The notes: generated from the letters alone by a model not told the origin. Numbered from the stretch's first letter, positions 16,530-26,226 are shown. The stretch is 47,600 nt of DNA from a bacterium CG_4_9_14_3_um_filter_65_15 (GCA_002790835.1 PFVX01000089.1:1-47600); one strand, 5' to 3'. Program-made: numbers and translations.

Positions 16530-17009
16530 TCAGGAACCGGATTCCCGGCGCTGGGTGAAGAATTTCTGCAGGAGTTCGCTGCAAGCGGGGGCCAATACAC
16601 CGCCTGTGACATCGATGCGATGGCCGTAGGGATTTCCCTCCAAAAGGCGGGCACAGGACACCACGGCTCCCGCGCGGGGATCGGCGGCGCCGAAGACCAG
16701 AGCGCCGAGACGGGACAGCAACAAGGCGCCGGCACACATGGTGCACGGCTCCAGGGTGACGTAGAGGATCGCCCGGCTGAGTCGCCAATCCCCCAGGGTG
16801 GTGGCGGCCGCCCCCACGGCCAGGATCTCGGCATGGGCGGTGGGATCGCGCAACTGCTCCACCTGGTTGGACCCCCGTCCAATCACCCGCCCGTCCGCGA
16901 CGACCACCGCGCCCACCGGGACCTCGCCCCGCTCGGCGGCCTGACCGGCTTCACCCAGGGCGACCAGCATCCATCGTTCGTGTTCCCCTGCTGCGGACAA
17001 CGGGTTCAT
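16530..17009 (-). CDS. tadA: tRNA(adenine34) deaminase
   Basis: TadA converts A34 to inosine in tRNA-Arg(ACG). The 159-residue protein is a cytidine-deaminase-fold enzyme with HAE at 59-61 (zinc ligand and catalytic Glu) and PCTMC at 88-92 (zinc cysteines). The ATG at 17009 overlaps the stop of the exported propeller gene by four bases (ATGA), so an essential tRNA enzyme is translationally coupled to an export-protein gene. Its substrate tRNA-Arg(ACG) is encoded 4.3 kb away at 21307-21383. Confidence 0.96.
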   Translation of the reverse strand: MNPLSAAGEHERWMLVALGEAGQAAERGEVPVGAVVVADGRVIGRGSNQVEQLRDPTAHAEILAVGAAATTLGDWRLSRAILYVTLEPCTMCAGALLLSRLGALVFGAADPRAGAVVSCARLLEGNPYGHRIDVTGGVLAPACSELLQKFFTQRRESGS

Positions 17010-19231
17010 TTGCGCACCAGCGGAAGACGGGCTGAAACCAGATTCCCCGCCGTATCGGTCACCTCCACCCTCACCGTGACCGGCGGGTCCTCGTCGGCAT
17101 CCAGAGGGTAGGTCGCCTTGAATTCCTCACTCAGGCTGTCGCAGATCCGGTCACGAGGCTCCAGGGGAATCCGGCGATCCTCCTCGAGGACCAGGAAAGC
17201 CTGGTTCAAGGGGCTGGCCGCATCCCGGGCGAAAAAACCGATGTGCAGGAGTCCGTCCTTCAGTTCGGCACTCAACCCGGTGAGGTCGGGCGCGGTGTTG
17301 TCCACGCTGACCGGGCCGAAACTACGCTCGCGTGACAAAGCCCGTGAACCGGGATTGTCCGGTTCATCGCTCACCGTCAGGCGCACGGTGTAGATGCCGT
17401 CGGCCACCTCTTCGGTATCCCAGGTCGCCAATTGATCCCCGAGGCCTTCGGCCACCAGTCGCCAATCTGAGGCGCCTTCCTGGCGACACTCCAGCCGGTA
17501 TTCCAGGGAATCGTGATCGGGATCCTCGGCCGACCAGGTGAAGACCACCACACCCCGGCCCAGACGGGACCGCATGTCCGGGTCGGGCGACTGAAGATCC
17601 TGGCGGCGGCTGAATTCGGCCTTCAAGCCGCTGGCAAAGGTGTGTGTCAGGTTGGGCCGCTGAACCAGGAGTCCCCCCAAACGCACTCCCTGCGGGCGCT
17701 CCTGCCGCAGCTCGGAAATCAGGGGAGCCCGGTTTTCGCCCCACGCGCTGACCGACACCGAGGTGAGACGGAAATCCTCCCCCGCCCCGGAGGGAAGCCC
17801 GACACGCCACTGCAGGAAGCGGGCGGCAGATGCCTTCAACTCGTGATCCGCATCCGTCCAGGCGGACGACCATTCGGTCCAGGTTGCGTCGGGCGTTTCC
17901 CGATTGCCCCAGCGCACCGACCAGCGGGGGCTTTTGTCGAGGGGATAACCGCGCCAGGACAGGCGCCCCCACGCCACCGGGCGCGCAGCATCCAGGACCG
18001 GCCCCGTCACCACCCGGGGGCCACGGTCACGGGAACCGAAACGGTCGACGACGCAGGCCCGGGTCTGGGCCACGTTCAGCTTGCCGCCCTGGGCCGCAAG
18101 GGCGGTGATATCACCACCCCGCCAGTTGGCCAGGGTTTCCTGACCGCCACCGGGAAGGAGGCGATGCAAGGTCGTCAGCGACGAGCCTGCGGGTCGCAAC
18201 CCGCCTGCGACCCAACCCAGATCCTCGAGCCAGGCCACGGCCATCAGGTCCAGATCCCCGCTCCAGACCAGCTTCGGCGCCTTGCCCGTTTTCAGTGAGT
18301 AGAGCGCCGCCTTGGCCGGGTCTTTGTCCTCTGCCCCCGCGCCGCCCCCCGGCAAAAGGACCAGCGGACGCGGAGCGCGCGCCGGGCTGCCGTGAGCTGG
18401 CGGAGTCGCCATTTCCTGGGCTTCCCCTTCGCCGTCGTCCAAGGCCAGGCCGAAGACCACTCCCTGTGGCCCTCTAACGAGGGAACCGATCTCGTCCTGG
18501 GGCGTCTGGAGCAGGACCTCGGCATGTTCGGGATCATCGGGATCCAGGGCGTACACCAAGCCCGGCCCCTGGGTGGCCACCACCAGCCTGCCCGAATCAT
18601 CGCTGAGGATGTCGATGGTGTTCTCCGCCGGCAGGGATAGCAGTTCCTCCACCTTGCCGGTACCCGTGTCCAGCACCATGACGCGGGCGGGACTGCCGGT
18701 CGCGAGGAATGCACGCCCCGCTCCATCCGCAGCAATGGCCCAGACGTAAACATCCGGGATCTTGGCCACCAGGGTGGGCTTGCCCTCGGCATCGATCACG
18801 AAGACCTGGCCGCCGGGCTCGCATCCCGCCACCAACCGGCCGTCGGGCAAGGACGCCAGGGAGATGACTTCCTCGCAATCCAGATCCGCCCACACCGCCG
18901 TTTTGCCGTCTGCGTCCAGGGACAGGACCCGCCCGTCATGTCCGGTACCCAGCAGGAAGCATCCGCTTCCGTCGGGCAGCATGGTCCAGACGATGTCTCC
19001 GTCGAGGGCCACGCTGAGGTCCCTGGGCAGACCCGGGGCCAGAAAGCCTTCTTCGGTCAACCGGAATCCATATAGATCGCAGGTGGAAAACGCATCACCC
19101 GCCGGCATGTCCCAATACAAAGGTCCGGCCGCCAGGGCACCCCATGCGAAAAGAACCACCCAAGCTGTACTCAGCGTTGCTGCGCAGCGCCGCATCATCC
19201 GGGTGCTCATAGCCAGGCCGGTTTCGGTCAT
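17006..19231 (-). CDS. Exported beta-propeller protein with fibronectin-like C-terminus
   Basis: A 741-residue secreted or periplasmic protein of unknown role. A signal peptide is visible (basic RMMRR, then a hydrophobic stretch ending near ALAAG at about residue 36). Residues of about 60-400 are propeller-like blades with repeated segments such as LPDGRLVAG, GKPTLVAKI and DDSGRLVVAT. The C-terminal part contains Ig/FnIII-like units (FTWSAEDPDHDSLEYRLE and VTDTAGNLVSARL). The ATG at 19231 follows AGAGGT. It lies 22 nt behind the S55 protease gene and overlaps tadA, so all three are probably one operon. Confidence 0.8.
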   Translation of the reverse strand: MTETGLAMSTRMMRRCAATLSTAWVVLFAWGALAAGPLYWDMPAGDAFSTCDLYGFRLTEEGFLAPGLPRDLSVALDGDIVWTMLPDGSGCFLLGTGHDGRVLSLDADGKTAVWADLDCEEVISLASLPDGRLVAGCEPGGQVFVIDAEGKPTLVAKIPDVYVWAIAADGAGRAFLATGSPARVMVLDTGTGKVEELLSLPAENTIDILSDDSGRLVVATQGPGLVYALDPDDPEHAEVLLQTPQDEIGSLVRGPQGVVFGLALDDGEGEAQEMATPPAHGSPARAPRPLVLLPGGGAGAEDKDPAKAALYSLKTGKAPKLVWSGDLDLMAVAWLEDLGWVAGGLRPAGSSLTTLHRLLPGGGQETLANWRGGDITALAAQGGKLNVAQTRACVVDRFGSRDRGPRVVTGPVLDAARPVAWGRLSWRGYPLDKSPRWSVRWGNRETPDATWTEWSSAWTDADHELKASAARFLQWRVGLPSGAGEDFRLTSVSVSAWGENRAPLISELRQERPQGVRLGGLLVQRPNLTHTFASGLKAEFSRRQDLQSPDPDMRSRLGRGVVVFTWSAEDPDHDSLEYRLECRQEGASDWRLVAEGLGDQLATWDTEEVADGIYTVRLTVSDEPDNPGSRALSRERSFGPVSVDNTAPDLTGLSAELKDGLLHIGFFARDAASPLNQAFLVLEEDRRIPLEPRDRICDSLSEEFKATYPLDADEDPPVTVRVEVTDTAGNLVSARLPLVRK

Positions 19232-19253
19232 GATCTACCTCTGTAAGAGTCGT

Positions 19254-21140
19254 TCAAGGACGAGACCGAGCGTCGATCCCGCCGGCCCGAGCATTCAATT
19301 CCAGATTGACCACGGCCGAACCCTGAAGAGCCCAGGGCACGTTCATGGCGGTCCGTGCCGGCAGGTGTGCCAGGGGCGGATGCGCTCCGGGAGCCGATTG
19401 TTCCAGCAGTCGGGAAAACCGACCCGGCAGGTTGGCGTATTCCTTGCCGCCGATCACGAGCCCGCCACCGGGTGCGACCAGGGCCAACACGAGCCGGTCG
19501 GCGGAGCGGGGGGTGCGCAGCAGCGAGACGACATCCGCTAGCGTCTCGGTGCGCGGGGCGCCACCCAGCCGCATGCTTTCCAGGGCGAACAGGTCGGCCT
19601 CGCTGGCGGCGACGAGGCGATACTTGCCCGGTTGCAGGTATTCCGGCAGCTTCACCGCGGCCCGCACCGTTCTCAACGGACCCCGGCTCGGTCGCAGCCT
19701 GACCTGGCAGACCAGGGAATCGGAGTCCGTCCAGATCTGCGCCGGTCCCGCCAGACCGGTGATTTCCGCGCCCGCTGCCGGGCGCTGAAGCGAAATGCGG
19801 GCCGTGACCCCGGTCAGGCTCACCCGCTGGTCGTCGTTGTCGAGCAACATGGCCACCGGGGCCATCCAGGCTGCGGCCAGGCCGCGCGCTCCTGCGGGCC
19901 CGGTGGCGATCCCTTCCAGCACCAGGGGATCGGATTCCAGATCCGCCTCCCCTCGCCAGCGCTGGGTGATGTGGTAGCGGATGGTCTGCTCGCTGGCGTC
20001 GTCCCCTTCGACCAGGAGCGAATTGTACAGGCACCAGAAAACCAGCGCCGGCGTCATGGCCGGGTCGTCGAGGACCTGGAAGGAATACTCCCGATCACCT
20101 CGCGGCCCAGCCACCTCCACGCGGACGGGGATCATGTCGGGCACGGGCCCCAGCTTGCCGCTCAGGCCGGCCCGCTGGTCGTGGTACACCGTGCCCACCA
20201 GTTCGCCGATCCCGGCCATCTTGAAGGACATCTGGCGGCTGGGAAGGACGGTGATCACCCGCGCGGTGGCCAGAGGCCAACGCACGGGCCCGCGCTGCAT
20301 GAAGGGATGGCCCATCATGAAAACGTCTTCGCCGTCGACCCAGGTGGTCGTGCCGACCACTCCCAGCAGGGCGTCCCCCATCACCAGGGGCACCGCACAG
20401 GCCGAACCGGAAGACAGGCCGGAGGCGGGCTGCCCGACGCCGGAGGTCGCCGCGGTCACCCGCGGTTCGCCGGGCCGGGAACTGAACCAGCCCTGGGGAT
20501 GACCATCGGCTCCGGCGGCCCGCCCCAGCTCCGGTACCAGATCCCGCAGCAATTCATCCGCGCTCGGCCAAGCGGGGACTTCGGCAGGGACCGGATCGCC
20601 GGCGGACCAACCGAGATTCCGGGCGAGATCCACCCCCCGGCCGACAGGAGAGGGTGACGATCCGGGCAGAGTTGATGGAGGCAGCATGGACAGGGTCACC
20701 GCTCCGGTGGGCAGGGACGCCATCTCCTCGACGGGTGTCACACCCGCGATCGGCCGCAGCGCCCCACCCCAGCCGAAGGCCAGGGCTCCGGCCAACCGGC
20801 CTTCCAGATAAACGGGACTGCCGCTCATGCCCTGGGCGATTCCCGATGTTTCCAGATCGTGGCCGGAAACCTCCACCAGGATGAGACTGCCCGCTGTGCG
20901 GGAACGATCCTGGATACCGATGACCAGCACCCCGAAGGTGTCGATCCCGCCGGCGGCGAATTCGGTGAGTCCGTACCCGGTCATCCCCGCCCGAACGGCT
21001 TCCAGGGGCATGATTTCCGGGGTCGATCCCGATGTGCTCCCGGTCGCGTCGGCCTGCGGAGCGACCAGCAGAACCAGTGCGCCCAACGCCATGACGACCC
21101 GCTCGCGGGCACGGCGCATCCCTGTGCCGAAGATGTCCAT
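19254..21140 (-). CDS. SpoIVB-like peptidase S55 domain protein, exported
   Basis: The 628-residue protein has a signal peptide (hydrophobic segment at about 15-30, ending ADA) and a domain resembling the SpoIVB serine peptidase family S55. Evidence is the sequence SGIAQGMSGSPVYLEGRLAG around residues 99-118, with the presumed catalytic Ser in GMSGSP, and a preceding SGHDL that could hold the His. A later GHPFMQRG and TTTWVDG region also fit homologues in non-sporulating bacteria. SpoIVB cleaves an intramembrane-protease regulator in Bacillus; here no sporulation genes are seen, so the target is unknown. The ATG at 21140 follows AAAGGAA. Confidence 0.8.
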   Translation of the reverse strand: MDIFGTGMRRARERVVMALGALVLLVAPQADATGSTSGSTPEIMPLEAVRAGMTGYGLTEFAAGGIDTFGVLVIGIQDRSRTAGSLILVEVSGHDLETSGIAQGMSGSPVYLEGRLAGALAFGWGGALRPIAGVTPVEEMASLPTGAVTLSMLPPSTLPGSSPSPVGRGVDLARNLGWSAGDPVPAEVPAWPSADELLRDLVPELGRAAGADGHPQGWFSSRPGEPRVTAATSGVGQPASGLSSGSACAVPLVMGDALLGVVGTTTWVDGEDVFMMGHPFMQRGPVRWPLATARVITVLPSRQMSFKMAGIGELVGTVYHDQRAGLSGKLGPVPDMIPVRVEVAGPRGDREYSFQVLDDPAMTPALVFWCLYNSLLVEGDDASEQTIRYHITQRWRGEADLESDPLVLEGIATGPAGARGLAAAWMAPVAMLLDNDDQRVSLTGVTARISLQRPAAGAEITGLAGPAQIWTDSDSLVCQVRLRPSRGPLRTVRAAVKLPEYLQPGKYRLVAASEADLFALESMRLGGAPRTETLADVVSLLRTPRSADRLVLALVAPGGGLVIGGKEYANLPGRFSRLLEQSAPGAHPPLAHLPARTAMNVPWALQGSAVVNLELNARAGGIDARSRP

Positions 21141-21263
21141 GGATTCCTTTCGGGGTGGGTCAGACAGTCAAATCTTCTTCGCCTCAAACGATACACTGGA
21201 TCTTGCCATCCGGCACCAGGATAGACCGAACAAAGCAACCGGTCCAGGGTTCCGGGCAGGATC

Positions 21264-21293
21264 AAAAAAATGGCTCCGCCGTTGAGCGGAGCC
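21264..21293 (-). terminator. Intrinsic terminator of the tRNA-Ser/Ser/Arg unit
   Basis: On the minus strand the perfect 8-bp stem GGCTCCGC/GCGGAGCC with a 6-nt loop is followed by a run of seven T residues. It ends transcription after tRNA-Arg(ACG) and before the S55 peptidase gene. Confidence 0.92.
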
Positions 21294-21306
21294 GTCATGT
21301 TCGATT

Positions 21307-21383
21307 TGGTACGCCCAGGAGGATTCGAACCCCCAACCTCCTGGTCCGTAGCCAGACGCTCTATCCAGTTGAGCTATGGGCGC
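21307..21383 (-). tRNA. tRNA-Arg (anticodon ACG)
   Basis: Cloverleaf on the minus strand: acceptor GCGCCCA/TGGGCGT with a G-U at 1:72, anticodon stem TCTGG/CCAGG around CTACGGA (ACG, reading CGU/CGC/CGA after deamination to inosine by TadA), and CCA encoded. Confidence 0.95.
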
Positions 21384-21425
21384 ACCTTGTTCGCAACCAC
21401 CGCGGCGCCGTTGCCGCGGACAACC

Positions 21426-21513
21426 TGGCGGAGAGGGAGGGATTCGAACCCTCGTTGAGTTTCCCCAAACACGCTTAGCAGGCGTGCGCCTTCAGCCACT
21501 CGGCCACCTCTCC
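21426..21513 (-). tRNA. tRNA-Ser (anticodon GCT)
   Basis: Class II tRNA on the minus strand: acceptor GGAGAGG, anticodon stem CACGC/GCGTG around CTGCTAA (GCT, reading AGC/AGU), long variable arm and CCA encoded. Confidence 0.95.
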
Positions 21514-21519
21514 AAAACC

Positions 21520-21606
21520 TGGCGGAGGGCGGGGGACTCGAACCCCCAAGGGTTTTCACCCGGCGGTTTTCAAGACCGCTGCCTTACCAATTAGGACTAG
21601 CCCTCC
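21520..21606 (-). tRNA. tRNA-Ser (anticodon TGA)
   Basis: Class II tRNA on the minus strand: acceptor GGAGGGC/GCCCTCC, anticodon stem GCGGT/ACCGC around CTTGAAA (TGA, reading UCA), variable arm with GGGT-GAAA-ACCC hairpin, and CCA encoded. The anticodon is TGA, not the TCA of selenocysteine tRNA. It is only 6 nt from tRNA-Ser(GCT). Confidence 0.93.
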
Positions 21607-21761
21607 GGCGTTCGGTCTGCTCCACGCATCCCACCGGGGGCCAGGATTCCCAGATCCGCACCCGGCGCGGATTCCCCTGGTATCATGCCGGTTTCGTGTC
21701 CAAACCGCATCGTTACCACCCGGTGGCGGGGCCGGGAACTCCGCGGCGGAAGGGCACGGTA

Positions 21762-23027
21762 CTATCTGACCTTCCATTTGTCAAGCAAACCGCCCAGACC
21801 TTTCTCCAGGGCCTTACCCGGGTCCGCCCCGGTCCCCTGCAGGGTCCGATCCAGGTCCAGGACGAGTCGTGGTTGTGGGGTCGTACCGGTCAATTTCGCC
21901 GCCAGCGTCAACCGACCCTCCTTGTCGCGCAGCGAAGCGGCAAGCAGGAAAAGACTGCCGAGATCGGGGGTGAATCCGGCGGGCAACTTGACTTGAATGT
22001 CGACCGCGAGATCTCCCGCCAAGCCGATGCTTCCGCTGGCCCGCCAGTCCGTATCCGGGCCCGAAGCCTGCAGATCCACGGCGAAGCGGCCGTCCCTGAC
22101 GAGCAACGGGTGTTCCAGATGATCGTACCGGACTTCCATGAGATCCTGTCGTTTGCCCAGATAGGAGGCGATGTCGCCCAACCAATCGGTCGCGTGGACA
22201 ATCCCCTCCTCCCCGACGGCAATGCCCTCGAGTTCCAGGGAATCCGGAACCAGCTTCCCGTCGCGCACCGTACCCCATCCGGCGGCGCTTCCTGCCAGGT
22301 TCCCTTCCCAATGAGCAGCCAGATCGGGAGCGGAGTCGCCCAACAGCGCGGCTGCTGGCACGTCCTGTACGGTCAGCGCGAAACGGAAAGGAAAAATTGC
22401 AGCGCCTGCGCCGAGGGCAACGGCGGCCCGGCCGGAAACCGAGCCGCCGGACAGTTTGGCTCCCCAAGTTTCGGCGACCAGGGAATCGGCGTCGGCCCAG
22501 CCCTCGGCATCCAGGTTTTCCAAAGGGTAGGCGTCCCACTGGAGGCGGGAGGCGGCCAGTTCCCAGCGCACCGGGCCCGCAGCCGGAAGGATGGCGGCAG
22601 TCTCGTTCTCCAGGTCCAGGGCCAGGTCCTTCAGCCTCAGGTCGCCACCGGCAAGGGTGTAGGCATGGTCTCCGTTACGACCCCGGCAATCCACGCCGTC
22701 CAGGGTGGCGCTCGCCGCTTCGAGTCGTCCCCGCAGCAGGGGCAAGAGGGAGAAGCGCAGGGCTCCTCCCTGCCAGCCGGCCTCCTCCACGCCGCTGTCG
22801 GGCGGCAACCCCGTCATCCGGCCGGATCCCAGCTTCAGACCCGCGTGAGGCCACACCCTGACCTTGACCGAGTCCAGTTCCAGGTTCCAGCCCGTTGCGG
22901 CATTCACCCGGTCGGCGAGAAGGGCCGCCGTCCGGTCCGCCGGAATCACCAGAGGCGCCACCAGGGCCAGCAGCCCGATCGTCAGGACCAGGATCACGGG
23001 CACAAGCCAGATCAATCTTTTCTTCAC
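21762..23027 (-). CDS. AsmA-family envelope protein
   Basis: The 421-residue protein has one N-terminal membrane helix (residues 4-26) followed by a long periplasmic beta-rich region, as in AsmA/TamB-type proteins that help move phospholipids between the membranes. The start VIPADRTAALLADRVNAATGWNLELDSVKV and the later LASYLGK-like and LQASGPDTDWRASGSIGL-like strands fit AsmA-type repeats. It has a GTG start at 23027 behind GAGGTGCAAC, 22 nt after mnmA. It is shorter than E. coli AsmA (about 617 residues). The exact substrate cannot be read from sequence. Confidence 0.75.
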   Translation of the reverse strand: MKKRLIWLVPVILVLTIGLLALVAPLVIPADRTAALLADRVNAATGWNLELDSVKVRVWPHAGLKLGSGRMTGLPPDSGVEEAGWQGGALRFSLLPLLRGRLEAASATLDGVDCRGRNGDHAYTLAGGDLRLKDLALDLENETAAILPAAGPVRWELAASRLQWDAYPLENLDAEGWADADSLVAETWGAKLSGGSVSGRAAVALGAGAAIFPFRFALTVQDVPAAALLGDSAPDLAAHWEGNLAGSAAGWGTVRDGKLVPDSLELEGIAVGEEGIVHATDWLGDIASYLGKRQDLMEVRYDHLEHPLLVRDGRFAVDLQASGPDTDWRASGSIGLAGDLAVDIQVKLPAGFTPDLGSLFLLAASLRDKEGRLTLAAKLTGTTPQPRLVLDLDRTLQGTGADPGKALEKGLGGLLDKWKVR

Positions 23028-23049
23028 GTTGCACCTCGTCGAACGGACC

Positions 23050-24213
23050 TCAAGACGACGTCGTCAGGATGCGCGCCCCGGCCAGCACCACATCATCTCC
23101 ATACAAAACCATGCCCTGACCGGGGGCCGCCCCGCGGACAGGATCCTTCAACCGGACATCGAAACGGTCGCCCGATCGTACCCACTCCTGCACGGCGGCA
23201 CCGGCGTGGCGATGGCGGACCCGCAGGGTCACCTGCGATTCCACCGTTCCCCGCAGGGGCTGCCCGACCCGCCAACGATCCGGAAGTTCCGACACCGCCG
23301 CCACGAATCGATCCCCGCTCAAACGGGACTGTTCCAGTTCCTCCGCCGGCCCCACGACCAACCGGCTGTTCCGGGGCTCGAGGGCCAGAACGTAGAGGGG
23401 CCGGGGCGCGGCAACACCCAGTCCCCGGCGCTGGCCCACCGTGTAATGCACCAGGCCGCGGTGTCGTCCGAGGATTTCCCCCGTGCTGTCGACGATTTCA
23501 CCCGGCACCGTGCTGGGGTCGCCGACCGCCGCCAGCTCGGCAAAGAGTCCCGACCGATCGTCATCAGGCACGAAACAGATCTCCTGACTGTCCGGCTTGT
23601 CCGCCACCGTCAGGCCCAATTCCGCCGCAGCTTGGCGAACCTGCCCCTTGGTGAACCAGCCCAGAGGAAAGACGACCTGGGGCCAGAGTCGGCGCTCCAC
23701 CCGGTGCAGGAAGTAGGACTGATCCTTTTCCGGATCCAGCCCCCGGCACAGCAGGCCGCCGCCGGGGTGGTCGATCCGCGCGTAGTGGCCGGTGGCGGCG
23801 AACGCGCAACCCTGGCGCTCGGCCAAACGGACCAGTTCGGGAAACCGCAGTTCACTGTTGCAGTTCAGGCAGGGGTTGGGAGTGCGCCCGGCGGCATACT
23901 CGGCGACGAACGGTTCGATCACCCGGGCCCGGAACGGCTCCTCGATATTGGCGACCCAGTGGGAGGCCCCGAAGCGATGGGCCTGGTCGCGGGCGTCGGC
24001 GATGGCGTCCAATGAGCAACAGGCGCTGGCTGGTGTGTCGGCTTCGGCGAAGCAGATGTTCTTGAAGGTCACGCACTGGACGTCGCACCCGAGGGAGCGC
24101 AACAGCGCCAAGGTCACGGCGGAGTCCACTCCGCCGCTGATACCCAGCAGGATCCCCGTGCCGGGCGGCAACAATTCGCGCACCGGCGCGGGGATCTCCA
24201 GCGGAAAGGTCAT
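23050..24213 (-). CDS. mnmA: tRNA-specific 2-thiouridylase MnmA
   Basis: MnmA adds sulfur to U34 of tRNA-Gln, -Glu and -Lys. The 387-residue protein has the ATP-PPase loop [10 protein letters not shown] near residue 24, the conserved N-x-N substrate region TPNPCLNCN with one catalytic Cys, and TGHYARI. The second catalytic cysteine is in the [10 protein letters not shown] segment near residue 210. Its C-terminal beta-barrel is present. The ATG at 24213 overlaps the TPR lipoprotein stop (ATGA). Two of its substrates, tRNA-Gln(TTG) and tRNA-Glu(TTC), are encoded in this window. Confidence 0.96.
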   Translation of the reverse strand: MTFPLEIPAPVRELLPPGTGILLGISGGVDSAVTLALLRSLGCDVQCVTFKNICFAEADTPASACCSLDAIADARDQAHRFGASHWVANIEEPFRARVIEPFVAEYAAGRTPNPCLNCNSELRFPELVRLAERQGCAFAATGHYARIDHPGGGLLCRGLDPEKDQSYFLHRVERRLWPQVVFPLGWFTKGQVRQAAAELGLTVADKPDSQEICFVPDDDRSGLFAELAAVGDPSTVPGEIVDSTGEILGRHRGLVHYTVGQRRGLGVAAPRPLYVLALEPRNSRLVVGPAEELEQSRLSGDRFVAAVSELPDRWRVGQPLRGTVESQVTLRVRHRHAGAAVQEWVRSGDRFDVRLKDPVRGAAPGQGMVLYGDDVVLAGARILTTSS

Positions 24214-24968
24214 TGCTTCAGGTTGTCGGGTACCGTCGCATTCATCAGGTCGCCTACGATCTTGATGTTCGCGCGCGAGCGATCGCCGATATCCCCGTCC
24301 GGGTCGTACTTCGAGGCCAGCTCCCACTCGTTCTCAGCCTCACGATAGATCTTGGCTTCGGCGAACATGATGGCCAGGTTGTAGTGTGCCAGGGCACTGT
24401 GGGGGTCGTGATCAAGCACACCCTCGAACTCCTTCAGGGCCTGGTCCGTCTTCTTCTGGCGCAGATAGAGCGACCCAAGATTGCAGCGGGCTTTCTCATT
24501 GAACGGATCGATTTCCAGGGCTTTCTGATAATTCATTTCGGCCGCGGCCAAACGTTGGTCGCGCACATCCCGTGAACTCATCTGTTCGCTGCGGTCATCC
24601 CACAGTGCGCCCAGGTTCACGTACCCCTCGACGAAAGTCGAGTCCAGGACCACCGATCGCACCATATAGGTTTCGGCGCTATCCAGCAGGGCATTGGCCC
24701 CCTCGCCGCCCCAGCCGGTTATCGCCGCACTGTCCGAGGCGGCGGAATAGAACCAGTTGCCCAGGATGAAGTTGGCATAGACCGCAGAGGGCTTCCCCTC
24801 GCCCATATAGGTCCGCAGGGTGTCCTGCAGTGCCTGCCCGTCAAGTTCACTGGTCCGGGCCATCAATTTTTCCAGTTCCGTCGCCGGAACCTTCTCCTTG
24901 CACCCCACCGTGGCGACCAGGGCCAGGATGGCCATCACCAGAAGAGCGCTCCATATCATTTTCCGCAT
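24210..24968 (-). CDS. TPR-repeat lipoprotein
   Basis: A 252-residue lipoprotein: signal peptide followed by the lipobox VATVGC with Cys23. Two to three tetratricopeptide repeats are visible, e.g. [26 protein letters not shown] (broken as two motifs) and [23 protein letters not shown], and a final helix pair. TPR lipoproteins act as periplasmic scaffolds; a partner is not identifiable. The ATG at 24968 follows AAGGAG. It lies 46 nt after the beta-barrel gene and overlaps mnmA by four bases. Confidence 0.85.
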   Translation of the reverse strand: MRKMIWSALLVMAILALVATVGCKEKVPATELEKLMARTSELDGQALQDTLRTYMGEGKPSAVYANFILGNWFYSAASDSAAITGWGGEGANALLDSAETYMVRSVVLDSTFVEGYVNLGALWDDRSEQMSSRDVRDQRLAAAEMNYQKALEIDPFNEKARCNLGSLYLRQKKTDQALKEFEGVLDHDPHSALAHYNLAIMFAEAKIYREAENEWELASKYDPDGDIGDRSRANIKIVGDLMNATVPDNLKQ

Positions 24969-25014
24969 GCCATCACTCCTTGTTCCCGTTGCGTGCGATG
25001 CCTGAGATCGGCAA

Positions 25015-26226
25015 TTACCACCAACGCTCCAGACCCGTTACCGACAGGGTCAGCCTGAGAATACGGCTTTCCATCCCGTTGTCGTCGAGGTTTCCGACCA
25101 GACTGTACGACAATGCCATGTCCAGCTGCCCCAGGTCGCCCCGGAAAGGGAAACCCGTTCCCGCGCTGAATGTCCTTTCCTCGACCGGACTGCCGCCGAC
25201 CTGGTAGGCCCAGGTCCGCGCACGGAATCCGAAGCGCACCGGGAGATTGTTCCAGCCCCCGTGACGTGCGTGCGCCCTGACCCTTTCCACACCGAAAGAC
25301 AAGGTGTGCTCGGCCTCCATGGCCTCGGCCCAGGAATCTTCCCCGGTGAAATCCCGGAAATCCCGGTACTGGTAATCCGCTCCCAGGCGCCAGCGGCCCG
25401 GCAGGGCAAAAGACAGGCCGGTACGATATTCGGCCGGCAGGGAATACCGGAAACTCGTCGTCGCGCGTTGGGCCACCCCACCCATCTCCATCTTCCTGTC
25501 CACATCCAGATCGTAGGCGGGAGTATACGACAAACCGAAGCGAACCATATGCGTGGGTTTCAGCAGGGCGGAAAACGTGGCGCTGGTCCCGGAATAAGTG
25601 TCCTCCTGAACCAGAAGGTTGGTCTGGTAAAAGGGCACTCCGGTCATGGACGAGGGATCCTGGAGCAGGTTGTAGAGGCTTTCCCGCAGGGTCCCGTTCT
25701 GCAGATTCAGCGCCGCAGCCAGACTGATGCCGTCCCGCGGCGAAAAGGCCACCCCGAGCGGCACCCGGAACACGCTGCCGTCCCGCAGGAACTGCACCTT
25801 CCCGGAGATGGTGTCCGACCAGACGTTCCAGGTCGAATCCACGCTGGTGTCGTACTGGGACGAGCGGTCGGCCACGAATCCCGCGGTCACCGCCAGTCGC
25901 CCCTTGAACACCGGCAGGGCCACGCGAAAATCAGGCGTGAAGACCCGTGAAGTGGTCCGTGTCCCGTGGGCATCCTCGGAGGTGGCTTGTTCCCCGTAGG
26001 CGGAGAAACTCAAGGCCACCTTTCGCACGGAATAAAGCGAGGCCAGGTTCTGAAAGCCCGGATGGGTCGAGTCGTCCACGGCCATGCCCCAACCACCGCG
26101 ACCGGTCATGCGGGCATCCTCGTTTTCCAGGCGTTGGCCGATGTTGGTCAACGCCAGGGGCGTCTGGGCCTCGGCTGTGGCGCCCAACAGCAAGCAAAGC
26201 GGAAGCAGCAGCGCGATTCGCTTCAT
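25015..26226 (-). CDS. FadL/PorV-like outer-membrane beta-barrel protein
   Basis: The 403-residue protein has a signal peptide (RIALLLPLCLLLGATAEAQ, cleaved near residue 20) and then alternating amphipathic strands up to the end. It finishes with the C-terminal aromatic pattern of outer-membrane barrels (GLERWW). The N-terminal RMTGRGGWGMAVDD-HPGFQNLASL segment resembles the start of FadL/PorV-type proteins. I preferred the ATG at 26226 (TGATG overlap with the lipoprotein stop, ribosome site AAGGGAG 6 nt away); a GTG at 26229 is in frame. Transported substrate unknown; the TonB operon context suggests an uptake or secretion-linked role. Confidence 0.8.
   Translation of the reverse strand: MKRIALLLPLCLLLGATAEAQTPLALTNIGQRLENEDARMTGRGGWGMAVDDSTHPGFQNLASLYSVRKVALSFSAYGEQATSEDAHGTRTTSRVFTPDFRVALPVFKGRLAVTAGFVADRSSQYDTSVDSTWNVWSDTISGKVQFLRDGSVFRVPLGVAFSPRDGISLAAALNLQNGTLRESLYNLLQDPSSMTGVPFYQTNLLVQEDTYSGTSATFSALLKPTHMVRFGLSYTPAYDLDVDRKMEMGGVAQRATTSFRYSLPAEYRTGLSFALPGRWRLGADYQYRDFRDFTGEDSWAEAMEAEHTLSFGVERVRAHARHGGWNNLPVRFGFRARTWAYQVGGSPVEERTFSAGTGFPFRGDLGQLDMALSYSLVGNLDDNGMESRILRLTLSVTGLERWW

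Noticed and set aside
21520-21606. Selenocysteine tRNA
   Set aside because: The anticodon is TGA (serine), not TCA, and the acceptor and variable arm fit an ordinary tRNA-Ser.
21607-21761. Promoter for the tRNA-Ser/Ser/Arg unit
   Set aside because: Only a weak TTGGAC-N15-TACCAG with poor spacing was visible on the minus strand; not strong enough to list.
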